Origin: Tomocerus qinae
Lineage: Eukaryota > Arthropoda > Collembola > Entomobryomorpha > Tomoceridae
DNA: 64,000 bases
Direction: 5' to 3'
NCBI GenBank assembly: GCA_020055645.1
Contig: CM034546.1
Span: forward strand, 103,995,812-104,059,811
Position 1 is the stretch's first letter. Each line of letters opens with the position of its first letter. This document shows positions 21,506 to 32,211 of the stretch, in pieces. The notes under the pieces are model-generated. The model saw nothing but the letters and a program-made list of their open reading frames with translations, was not told the DNA's origin and ran no database searches. A program made the position numbers and the translations under genes.

Positions 21506-22273
21506 TTAATTATTGTACTTCTTATAGCTGTCTTCTAAAGCTTGAAAAACCGGCCTACTTTGTTGCTGCTGCTGTTCATACTGTTCATAGCTATTTCTGC
21601 AAATGCAAAATAATTCCAGGATCAATTTTAAACCTTAAGACAAGACCAATTGACACATTATTACAAAAATGTGCTAATTTAAATTACCGGTTGAGTTGAA
21701 ATGAATTTCCAAAACCTCCAGTATTTCCATAAGATAGTCCCCCTCCTCCTCCTAATGCTTTACCACAATCGAAAATATTGCATGCAAAAAAGGCAGCTCC
21801 AGCAATCAAAAACACAATTACAGCTCCCAAAAACAAAGGTGGAACAATTGCTGCTTTAATTGCTGCTAATCCTTTCAAAAGTCCACCTTTAATCTACAGA
21901 AAATCATTTAACCATTAGCATATTTGCAAAAAATATGATAATTTACTAGCACAATATAATTCGTTACCAAAATTGCAGAAGATCCAATTGTTGCAGTAGC
22001 AGTGCTTGGAAAATTAACTGGATTATTGAGATTTAAATTGTCTCCATTTGTATCATTTGGGAACAACCCTGGAAAATTTATGTTTGGGAATAATGGTAAG
22101 GAAATATTACCAAATCCCAGTTTAGGATTTCTTTTTGCAGAATGTTTTTGTAATAATTCACTAGTTAAACTTTTTTGTGCTTCTCCACTAGACTCTTCAG
22201 CAGGAAGAGCTAATCCTAAGGGGATATTAGAAGATAAGAAAAGAACACAGGCGAAAATATATAACCGTTTCAT
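21506..22273 (-). CDS. Family A small membrane protein, copy 3
   Basis: Three exons join to 200 residues: 21968-22273, 21688-21893, 21506-21596 (603 bases, in frame to TAA). Residues 1-23 form a signal peptide (LYIFACVLFLSSNIPLGLA). The linker of about 80 residues is rich in Asn, Pro and Phe. Exon 2 contains a membrane segment leading to AGAAFFACNIFDC and a Gly-rich tract (GGGGGLSYGNTGGFG). Exon 3 is polar with a short Gln run and ends in Tyr/Lys/Asn. The motif G-x-A-x-F-x-C-x-I-x-D-C after the membrane segment, the split Arg-Asn at the last junction and the phase pattern are shared with copies 1 and 2. A TATA box lies about 115 bases upstream. The short distance to copy 2 (about 1 kb) points to tandem duplication. 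Confidence 0.87.
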
Positions 22274-22388
22274 TTTGCAAGGGTTAGGATAAGATTCGTT
22301 TTCTTCCAGAAATATGCATGAAAAAGAGACGGAGAGGCAGCCGCAATGTACAACAATATAATGACGTGACTTATGGGTCAACCCAAGG

Positions 22389-22396
22389 TATTTATA
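22389..22396 (-). promoter_or_regulatory. TATA box of family A copy 3
   Basis: TATAAATA on the minus strand about 115 bases upstream of the ATG at 22273, at nearly the same spacing as the box in front of copy 2. Conserved placement supports both as functional core promoters. Confidence 0.6.
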
Positions 22397-25300
22397 TCGG
22401 CCTTTAAAAAGGATGTCTCTTCCAAATGTGGTCATAAGTCCATAGTAAGAAAGAAATAGGGTGGCAAACTAGATATAGCAAGACACAAATGATGCACAAA
22501 TAACACAGGGACTTGAAATGGTAAGTCTGTCTACTTGGTCTTCAGACTCAGTAGGAAGCAATGTTAGCGAAATATAAATAGAAACGCGATCAACAATGCG
22601 AAACTTATTACACAGCTAAGCGAGTTTACCAACCCGGTGCATTAAATCTAATCTATATGCGTAAATATCCTTGTCTTTGCAATACTATCAACAGAAGGGG
22701 GGAAATAATGGCAAGCAGAGTCGTCTAAGGTCATACTCTGGTCATGCACATGTTCATTTCATAAAACAAAACGTAAGGCATCATAATAGTATTAACAGTC
22801 TCAAAGTAGTAACAATGCATGAATCTTGATGAAACCTACATACACAAATCTTATTATTGCTACCAGACTATTATTGTATTGTGATGCTCAAAATAACAAT
22901 CTATTTACTATTGGAACCATTCTTTTGTTTACCAGGATATGAGTCAACAGTCACTAACACCCTTTCTGTTTACAACTACAAACGTCAATATGCTAATTCT
23001 ATAACTCTTTAACCGAAAGTAAGTTGATCCGTCTTTTCTCTTCACAGCCAGTCATGCAGAAAATTCGAACAAGACAACAAATACAGAGTTTAGTCAACGC
23101 AAAACATGACACACTCACACTCCTACAATTCCTTTGTTACAACTCTTATTACTACTTTCCATCCATTCGATATGCGTAGTTCTATTGAGGAAATGCGTCT
23201 CACGTTCATGTTTTCCGAACCCGCTGACAAATTAAGCAGACAGGATCCACAACATTAAGCTGATACCACAGAAGATAGTAATTCTATGCGTCAACAATGG
23301 TAAATACTTTGAGAAGTAACACTATACGCAATAAATTGCTTAATTCGGGTTTTTATTTTAAGATAGAACCCTAAAGTATTTTTTGTAGTCTCTGTAATAG
23401 TTTCTGTTGTAGACATAAATTAGATAAATGATGGTCGTACCTGTTCCATTTAAAACAGCTACGGTAAAAACGTAAAGTGAATTTTGATGCTAGACATCGA
23501 AATTTTTTGACAACCTGGTTGGTGTAGAGCCAATGAAATTCTAGTACGAAATAATCTCAGATTTTTATTCATGATTTCTAATGTATTTTATATTTTCAAT
23601 GATTGTTACATCGAAATCCAACAGATTTATTAGACGAGTTGGTGCAATTTTTATTGGTGTACATAGTAAGTGTAGAAAATAGTTTATATTCGTTGGCCTT
23701 TGACTCAGAAACAGTATGCAAGCATTTGTACTAGCAGAGGGAAGAAAATTATGTAGGTAAAGGTAATGCTCACGCACATGTGGAAAAAATTGGATAGATT
23801 GCATATGTGATGTCAATATGGTATGTGACCCGACCCAACCCAATGAATTGTTAAAGACTGACTTTTGCATTCGTCACCTGCTAGTTTAAAATAAGTCCAA
23901 ACAGAGATGAACTACAGATATCTGAATATACTAAGTCTATAGGCGGAGGGCTACTTATTGCCGTCTTCGTTTCATATAGTTAGTATTCTTACAAGTTAAA
24001 ACGTTACTGTTCCTCAGTGTTGTGCTCAGAATGTAAATAACTATCAAAGATATGTCGTAAGTAGCAAAACGAACTGCAGGAATCCTATTAGTGATATTTA
24101 TAGCCGCGTAGTGTAGACTGCAGACTGTTGAAAAGTCATGTAATGTCAACGTCAAGGGAAGTGAACTCTGTCTGCATGCATCTTTCTAATACTTATTATG
24201 TGATTAATATTCTCTATCAACCTTTTCCATTACAAAGGTTATCAGAAACATGGTCTTTTGATCTCTACGGATTATTAAACGTATTAATCCTACCTTATTT
24301 ACAATAAGTATTTATAATACGAAACTAAAACAGAAGAAGGAAACAATTTATTTGTTGGTTGACTAAGACTCTAAAGGTGTGGGTTGTTAATACTAGCACA
24401 TTAAATGAATCTCACAGTCAGTTACCCACATACTATATCAATTTTCAATTAGTTTTGCATTGGAGTACTTCCAATGCTGTCGTATACCGTAGAATCGAAA
24501 TCTAATCATATCTATAAATATTCTAACCCTATTACCAATTTATAGATATACCATCTATATGGTATTGATATACGGATTATACATTGCTGTAAACGCACCT
24601 TCTTATTTTTAAACAAGTGGATACATAAGTCAAAAAATCAATAGTTAATGTATTCTTCCTCCTACTTCTAAAACTATGTGCCTATAGTACTTAAGAATTC
24701 AATCCCAACAGAATAATATTAACGAGTAATTGTTTTCAAAAGGATTTGAGGATAAGATTCGGTTGAGTTACTGTCCCACTGACCCCTAATATATAAGGTC
24801 ATTCCCTCCGATTGATTCTACTTAAATAGCATACAAATGTAAATTAACTACCTAAAATGCTGAATAGTATTCTGCGTTTAGATGCTTACTGATTGTTTAA
24901 TGCGTACATGTGCGTTGGTTCTGAGTGGGGCTGTGGATCTTTATGTAAACGTGCTGAAAGTTTTACTACCTATATACTTTACTTTATTTTCATTTCTAAT
25001 CATAGTTGGATTAATTTTCCATTCAAGAATATTATATCCATACCTGTGCAGGTATCCCTATAAATCACATACAAATCTGCATTCAAGACCTATATATATT
25101 ATCATACAAATTAAATTCATTGTTAATCATTTGTTAATAAAAGGTGTCCATTTTATTTTTAAAATCATGTACTTCGAATGGTAGATGTTATTACAGAAAA
25201 GAAAGTTTGAGTGACAGCTTAGGTTAGTCCCCCAAATGATTTTATGACTTTTTAATGCGCATATAATGTCTACGAATTGAGTACAGACTATGAATTCACC

Positions 25301-25494
25301 TTTCAACTTTCATTGGTTAAGACAGGTAATTAGTAGATGCTTTACTCCATGTTAATATGCTGTAGAATTCCAAAAGGGAGAAGTTATTTCTGAAATGCAC
25401 GTTTTCTTAAGTTTCCTAGAATCATAACTAGAAGCATAAATCAGTTCAATTTTGTAGTTCAAAGCATTCTGTTTCAGATTAATAGGCTTGAAAA
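22397..25494. other. 3.1-kb intergenic region, no gene recognised
   Basis: AT-rich. Short frames (for example near 23565-23870 on the minus strand and 24882-25184 on the plus strand) have some hydrophobic residues but no start context, splice partners or recognisable motif. It includes the upstream region of family A copy 3 and of family B copy 1. Confidence 0.45.
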
Positions 25495-26364
25495 ATGGCT
25501 TACTTGAATTCAAGAGGAATATTTTCATTTTGCAGCTACAGTATAGCAGCAATTTTGTTTTTTCAGAATATTTTAGTATTAAATGGTCAAGCCCATCGAC
25601 AATCTGAACCAATAAATGTAAATTTTCTCACAAGTACACCTTGGGATGTAGCAAATAGCTTAAGAACACCATTAGGAGGACCATTGGCTGTTGTTTTAGC
25701 AGGATTTCTTGCATGTGTTATGTTGTTTGGACTTTTGATTGCTCCAGTTCAATATTTCTTTCAAGATCCAGAAAGAAATTACGGTCCCCATGATCCAGTG
25801 AAAGAACCCCCAGTAGCAGTTATCAGCCGAAGTTTTAATATCGAGGATGAATCATTTCAATTCAGCGGATTTCAGAACTACACAGAGAATCAAAGCAAAA
25901 CTCTTGAAAAATCTCCTCTTGATTTCCACAACAGTATTTTCTACTTCATCCCAGAAGAAGATGTCAATTGCAAAAATCTCATGGTTTGCCATGCTCATGG
26001 CTTCCTGTCATTGATACCATCTCAGTTTCTCAAGTTTTACCAACTGGTCAGGTAACTGAAACGGACATTGTTAACACTACTTACCTGTATTATTGAATTT
26101 TTGTTTTGAAATTATTTGAGTTAAATGAAAAAGCGGACACAATATTGAACTTTTATTTTATTTTGAAATAGCAAAAAAATTCCAGAAATGACTGAAGAAG
26201 ACAAACATGCGATACTAACAGGATTAGAAGATCAAGCACAATGCACTAAAACTTATGGGAACTGTTCCAGAAATATCATATCCATTGCTAGAGACACTTT
26301 TAATCATGTAGTACCAAGAAATGTCAATTTTAATCTATTTACATTATTGTCTTATTTGGACTGA
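25495..26364 (+). CDS. Family B membrane protein, copy 1 (DM4/12-like?)
   Basis: Two exons join to 249 residues: 25495-26051 and 26172-26364 (750 bases, in frame to TGA). Residues 1-32 form a signal peptide. The sequence TPWDVANSLRTPLGGPL leads into a membrane segment (about residues 66-85) that ends APVQYFF. A polar region with N-glycosylation sequons follows. C158 and C164 sit in CKNLMVCHAHGFL, and C210 and C217 in CTKTYGNC in exon 2. Copies on the minus strand at 27758 and the plus strand at 29236 share all of these marks. The four-Cys pattern (CxxxxxC, then C-x2-x-Y-x2-C) resembles the insect DM4/12 family, but that is a visual comparison only. Function is unknown; it should enter the secretory pathway. 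Confidence 0.87.
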
Positions 26365-27757
26365 GTCTGGCCTTTCAATTACTACAAATTTTATCTAATG
26401 TAACAACTAAATATAATCGTTAGTATATCAATCTTGTAATTTATATGCATAATATAATTTTATCAACCTTATTTTGAATCAACCACTATATTGCGTTATG
26501 GAGAAGAGTTTAATAATGTACTGCACTCCTCATGTATACCAATTCATTTACATAAATTCAATTACGTGTATATCAAATGTACATACATTATTGAATTCAT
26601 CTTATCCATTGTGCCAATGTTATTTCTTGCCTTGACTACTAAACATTCTGTCAACGACTCCGCTTACTACTATAATTCAATTAAACAATTAACACTAAAT
26701 ATCAAAATTGTAGATTTACAACTTTTGCCACGGAAGTAATATTTCGAATGTTGGCTAAAGGTTTAATGTCTATGTATACAGGCTTGAGCGGGAATAAAGT
26801 ACATAAAACTTACATAAATTGAAATATTTTTTTGCTTATTTGGCTACAAAAATAATAAACCGTTGCAAAACGGGGTATAACAGCAGAGGAGTTTCGCGTT
26901 CCAAAGTATCACCAATTGAAATTTATTTGAGAGTAGTTTAGGTATAACCGTTCCAAAGTTATCGCCAATTGAAATTTTCAACCCTTTCCCCCAATCAGGG
27001 GATGTGACCTATCCTGCTCATATACAAACTCAGACCTACATTTTACCTCAATATTGTGCTCTGAAAATTTGAGCAGTTTAGGTATAACCGTTCCAAAGTT
27101 ATCGCCAATTGAAATTTTCAACCCTTTCCCCCAGTCAGGGGATGTAACCGATCCTGCTCATATACGAACTCAGACCTACATTTTACCCCAAGACTGTTTC
27201 CTGAAAATTTGAGTATTGTAGGTGTAACCGTTCTAAAGTTATCACGTATAGGGACGGACGGACAGACAGACAGACAGAAAGTGCATACATCGGAGTAAAC
27301 TCCTCTGAATAAGTTCACTTATAACTTCAGAGTCGGAAGTTTCGACTATACCTATAGATAAATATACCATATCTGTCAATTTCAAATGCACAAATTAATT
27401 CAATAAGCCATCGACACATATGACAATCACGACTATTGAATGATATATCATGCATGGCACTTTGAGTTTTAATGAAACACGCTATAACAGTACAAATGAG
27501 ATCGTTGTGTACGTATCCATCTTTTACCATATCTATTTATTACGTATTTTTAATTTTAGGCTACTACTTCTCTTGTAAAGCTAAAACAGTACGTAATGTT
27601 GCACGTAATAAAGAAAATACTATAAGCAGTTCATTGGGAATTAGAATACAAATGAAGGATTTATTTTTTACAATTTGGCCAAGCTAACATTGTAACAGCA
27701 TATATTAGAAGTTTTACGTAAAATTAATCATTGAATTAACGAAATATCTTGATAACG
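26365..27757. other. Convergent spacer between family B copies 1 and 2
   Basis: Holds the two facing 3' UTRs and the 140-base tandem-repeat element at 26885-27306. Frames around 26491-26739 and 27327-27687 show no support as genes. Confidence 0.5.
26885..27306. repeat. Repeat element with 140-bp tandem units and inverted ends
   Basis: The unit starting GGTATAACCGTTC recurs at 26941, 27081 and (partial, diverged) 27221, a period of exactly 140 bases. The first two copies are almost identical over their first 70 bases. The whole is bounded by AGAGGAGTTT (26885-26894) and its reverse complement AAACTCCTCT (27297-27306). Near the right end is a run based on GGACGGACAGACAGACAG. Such GGACAGACAG tails occur in dispersed repeats of many invertebrates, so I take this as a non-coding dispersed element. 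The Cys/Ser/Val-rich minus-strand frame across that run is a product of the repeat. Confidence 0.7.
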
Positions 27758-28606
27758 TCATTTTCTAGGGATTATATTAAACAATGTTGATTTTGCAATA
27801 TCAGTTATATCTTTAGAACAGTCATAGGTAAATTGGCAACTTTCCTGGTCATCCAGTCCCATAATAATCGCTTGTTGGTAACTTTTCGGGAGAGTAGGAA
27901 TTTTTTTGCTGGAAAATCACAAATTAATGTTGTTAGTATAATATTCTCTGTAGGGTAAGTCAATAATATATTTGTTTTGCAAAATAACCAAAAGTGCTTA
28001 CCTGAAAAAACGGTAGAACCTGAGAACTTGTTCGGGCATGAAACCCAAAAATCCATGAGCATGGCAAACCATAAGTTTTTTGCATTGTTCGTCCTTTTCC
28101 GGTAGAAAGAAGAATGCACTTTCCAGAAAAGATGGAATGTAGTCCTCCGTTGTAGTTGAATTCGACCCAATTGTTGGTAGAATATTATTTTCATTTTCGC
28201 CATCGCTAGAAATGTTGAGATATGCAGCTGACTCCATTAAACGGGTGATAAATCCACTACTATCTTTATAACTTCGACTGACAATTGCTTCGATTGGTTC
28301 TTTGGTAGCGTCATGGATAAAGTAGGGTCTTTCAGGACTTCCAAAGAGATAATAAAGTGGGGCTACAAGTAAACCGAACATCATGATCATTGCAAGACCT
28401 CCTGCCAAAATTATTGACAACGGCCCTGCAAGTGGAGATCGCAATGTGTTGGCAATGTCGTAAGGTAGAGAGAAAATCCAGCCGATATTTACAGCTTCCC
28501 CTGATCTGACAGTTTGTGCTTGGGACTGTAGAAGATATTCCGAAAGAATAAATAAAATTAGGAAAATTGCAGTACACGTTATAAAATAAAACTTTTTCGT
28601 GTTCAT
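27758..28606 (-). CDS. Family B membrane protein, copy 2
   Basis: Two exons join to 251 residues: 28002-28606 and 27758-27908 (756 bases, in frame to TGA). The start is the first ATG; the open frame extends three codons further only through TTG. A signal peptide (FYFITCTAIFLILFILSEYLL) is followed by LPYDIANTLRSPLAGPL and a membrane segment ending APLYYLFGSPERPYF. The middle is polar with sequons. CKKLMVCHAHGFLGFMPEQV matches copy 1 closely, and exon 2 opens KKIP as in copy 1, with CQFTYDC in place of CTKTYGNC. The intron sits at the same codon and phase as in copy 1. Copies 1 and 2 are each other's closest relatives here and face each other tail to tail. Function is unknown. Confidence 0.88.
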
Positions 28607-29235
28607 CTTGAACAATTATGTACTATTTCTAAAGAAATCGCTAGTACTAGACTTAGATAACAAAACTGAAATGAAAAGACGAACTGAACTGTTAAAAATT
28701 GAAAGTGTCTCTGTTGATAAGGCTAGCACAAATTATCCCACTTCTAATTTTGCATCCCTAAATGGTACTTGAGAAAGTAAACTGAGACCCTTGGAAATTA
28801 ACACAAATCACCTGAGAGAAAGTACCATGAGATGGATGAAAATAGATACGTTAATCGTACATGAAGGCACTAAAGGTCACGTTTACGATAAAAACTATTT
28901 TTAGGGAGTTTCTATAAAACAAATAAATTACCTTACTCATTAGGCTCTGCTAATAAGATATGCATGAATAATAGACAGGAGGATAAAGGCAGCACTGCTA
29001 TTACCTTTAGGCAGCAGTTTCTATTTATAGAAATGACTAGAAGTAAAATCGAAATTAATGGATACCAAGTTTCTACTCCTAATTACTTTTTTAAGTCTAG
29101 AATTAGCTTAAAGAAAAGTTGTGTAGTGTCAGTGGGTGAAGGACTTGAGATGAAATGATTTAGAATCTCTTTTAGTTCAGCTTTTTGTTTCATCCAGTTT
29201 CGTTCTGCTGTGGCAAGTGCCGTAATTCAAACACA
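28607..29235. promoter_or_regulatory. Shared upstream region of family B copies 2 and 3
   Basis: About 630 bases between two divergent start codons. It must hold both promoters. I see no clear TATA box and no coding sequence. The head-to-head arrangement would allow joint regulation, which is inference from position only. Confidence 0.45.
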
Positions 29236-30153
29236 ATGAAAGTAACTTGTAGATTAGCATTTTTATTTGTGTTACCTTTTGTAATTTTAATACTTTTGGG
29301 AAAATCACCTGAAATAAATGGCAAACCTCAATTTGTTCAGCCTCTGAATTGGGGAATGAATATGTGCGTTCCGTTCGATATTGCTAATATTTTCAATCGC
29401 CCCATTGCCGCAGTTGGAGGTGTGGCTACAGCTGCATTTATGGCCTTTATTCTATTCTTCGGGGTAATTACATCTCCATTTGGCTACATGTTTGGAATTC
29501 CATCAAGAAAGTACGTCCTTGGTGGTGAGAGCAACCTTTTTCCTCCAGCAGAAGCCTCAAGAAGTCTCCATGAAAATCCTCTTTCGGATTTTCTTATTGA
29601 AGAATATGGAAATTATTCGGAAAATGTGGGACAGGAAGGGAATCATCCATATGAAGACAATAATTACATACCTGTTGGATTTTTAGACAATGTTTTTTAC
29701 TTTTTACCAAAATTAGAAGATGAACACTGCAAACAGTTGGTTATCTGTGTAATGAAAATATTATTTATACACGCATTTTAAGTTTAAATCTACATGTAGT
29801 ATCATATTAAATTGCATGTGTATATCTTTTAGATGGCACACGGAACTCTTCCTTATTTTCCCAGGAAGTTGAAGCTGCTCTACAAACTTTTCAGGTAATA
29901 AATGAAATAAAAATTAGCAATGAAAACAATTTTTCGCTATTCTGAAATTCTATTTATGTTTTGCAGCCGGAAATTAACGGATGTTCCAGATAATTACCGA
30001 AAAGCAATGATGTTGGGATTTACAGACACATCGCTGTGTCGAGAAGAATATAATAGCTGCCCTATGAATGCATTATCAATGGTCGCACAAACTTTAACTG
30101 CGTTTTTACCAGAATGGACTCGACGAAAGGCTCCCTATAATACATTTTCATAA
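29236..30153 (+). CDS. Family B membrane protein, copy 3
   Basis: Three exons join to 253 residues: 29236-29748, 29833-29894 and 29967-30153 (762 bases, in frame to TAA). The ATG is the first true one; the frame continues upstream without ATG. A signal peptide (LAFLFVLPFVILILLG) precedes CVPFDIANIFNRPIAAVGG and a membrane segment ending SPFGYMFGIPSRKY. The Cys pair CKQLVIC ends exon 1, and the next exon opens with MAHGTLPYFP, equal to HAHGFL in copies 1 and 2, so this copy has an extra intron between the second Cys and AHG. The last exon carries CREEYNSCP, the closest of the three to the DM4/12 C-terminal Y..CP pattern. It is the most diverged of the three. Confidence 0.87.
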
Positions 30154-30764
30154 GTTTTAAAACTAAGAATGTAAACAAACTGCATATTTCATGTTATTTA
30201 AATAGTAAATTATCTCATCAATATAATTTTTTATAATCCTGACACATGTTATGTGTACTGCAGAAAATATGTAATAAATTTCTGATTCCAACTTTGATCA
30301 CATTATAAAAGGGCAATTAGATTTGGAAAAACAAGGTGTTTTCTTGAAAGGACGAAATATACGCTAACTTATGTCAAGAAATATTGTAAGACTGCCGTTA
30401 AATAAACAAATGCCTTTTATTGAAGAATTTTCACACAAGTTACAAAGTATGGTACAATGCATATGGAGTTATCATTTTATATATCGCCACAAAATCATGT
30501 TCGGGAAAATAATTTCTTTCCTTTAAACAAATATCACTCGGGAAAGGCTTGCCAATTCATATTTGCAGTTATAAGTCTAGGTACCATTTCCAATTCTAAG
30601 TGTGAAATAGATTACCAATTTACCACTACTATAAAGATTATTATTATACAACATATTACCAGAAAGGAAATATTAGATTCGCATTAACGTGGGATTACAA
30701 ATTGTTTCGTTAACTATTGAGTATTTTATAGCAGAAGGTGTTAATTTGTACATTGTTAATCCAT
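30154..30764. other. Convergent spacer, nothing recognised
   Basis: 3' UTRs of family B copy 3 (plus strand) and of the Cys-rich gene (minus strand). AATAAA occurs near 30272 and 30401 on the plus strand. Confidence 0.45.
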
Positions 30765-31744
30765 TTAGGCCAACCGTGACACAAACAGTCCCAAAGACAT
30801 GACAGTGAGTCCGGAGATAATAGAGCGAACAGCAGTATTCACTCCTGGAATGTTTTCTTTGATAGGAGTCATCACTTTATCTTTCGAGGATGTAGGATTC
30901 ACCTTTTTCCCTTGTTTTTTGACAATATCAGGTAGAGGTTTCTTGCTAACGCATTCGTAATCCCCATTCTTTTGAAGCTCGCACGTATATTTGGGGTCAC
31001 AAGGGAAGAGCTGTGAAATAACAAACTTTTTGATGAACCAATCCATTTTATTCAATAATTCAATTTACGGATAATTAATTTACGGCTCTATTGCAATTTG
31101 ATCCAATATCTCCGACACAGTCAGCCATCTCATCTGCGGGGGTGCTATCTTTCCCTTGGTATTTAATTGCGACTTGGCGCAGCTTAAATTTTCGACTTCC
31201 GAGAACACCTTTGTAGCAAGCGCATTTTCCTGCAACACACATCAGAGGCAATGCTGGATACACTTGGCTGGCTCCTGTACGAAGATGGCGATTGTTGAAA
31301 CACGATTTTCCAGCGAATTCTGGATTCTCCATCCATCCAGTGTGAGCTTTGATATAAACATCCTCAGATGCTTTCAAATCTTTGTTGAAATTTTGCTCCC
31401 AAAATGGTTTTGTTAACCTAAAAGAAATTAGCATAAATTAATTTTGTCTTTAGTTAATCATAATTCTCTTAGTATTAACGATAGTAAAATAAAATTTTCT
31501 AGTCTTACTGTTTCCATCCTTCTTCATTACAGACATCCCCGATTTGAGCATCGAAAGTTTGCTGAATTGTCACGTTATTGTATGGCTCAGGAAGGGAAGC
31601 CAACATATCCCTGACACTGCTTTCTTGGTTATCTTGTTCTTCCTGCTGGTTCTCAGCATCCGGCTCTGAATACGACCCAGGAATCCAAAAGAGCAGGGCA
31701 AACACTGCCAAATACAGATGGAGGATCTTCTTCTGAAAGACCAT
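30765..31744 (-). CDS. Secreted Cys-rich, probably GPI-anchored protein
   Basis: Three exons join to 271 residues: 31509-31744, 31084-31417, 30765-31010 (816 bases, in frame to TAA). A signal peptide (ILHLYLAVFALLFWIPGSYS) is followed by an acidic Glu/Gln/Asn stretch, then a Cys-rich region: CNEEGW, KSCFNN, a CVAGKCACYKG core, ADCVGDIGSNC, LFPCDPKYTC and YECVSKK. The linker to the end is Lys/Pro-rich. The last 22 or so residues (IISGLTVMSLGLFVSRLA) are hydrophobic and end the protein, as in GPI-anchor signals. The GxCxC core recalls CGLSGYCHC in the gene at 6034-6696. I recognise no named domain. It is likely a cell-surface or extracellular protein of unknown role. The start is the ATG; the upstream frame opens only with GTG. 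Confidence 0.83.
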
Positions 31745-32211
31745 TTTGACAAAAGTTTCAAATTCGCAGTAACAAAGTAACTCGTAACTAGCTGCCAATT
31801 TCACTGGAAATCCACGATTTACAACTGAAAATACCGAAATTCTTCTCTTTTCCTTCTCAGTATTTTTCGAGCGTCAGTATTCTATCTTCCTGAAAATCAA
31901 CCGACAGCTGAACGAAATTCATTTTATGGGCGATGAGTTTTCCAAGGATGTGATTTTCATAAAAATGTTTTTAAGTTTTTTGGTATTAACCATGGGAACA
32001 TGGTTCATTATTTCTTTAAATTCATTTCAAATGTATTACAAAAATATTTTTCGTTTTGTTCGATTTTATTCCAATTACGAGATTCAGTGACAAAAGTCAT
32101 GGATAGTGAAACATGGAACACATTATGTCAATTTAGAATATTTAGCTATTTTATACTAAAATTTTTGAATTTTCAATAGATTTTTTGAGGGATCCAATCC
32201 TTCCCATTAAT
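31745..32211. other. Intergenic, nothing recognised
   Basis: Upstream region of the Cys-rich GPI-type gene and 3' UTR of SARAF. No other feature seen. Confidence 0.45.

Noticed and set aside
24882..25184. Plus-strand hydrophobic 100-codon frame
   Set aside because: Hydrophobic residues follow from T-rich DNA; no signal cleavage site, partner exon or motif.
27118..27318. Minus-strand frame with CLSVCPSV
   Set aside because: Produced by the GGACAGACAG repeat; the same peptide pattern arises wherever such repeats are translated.
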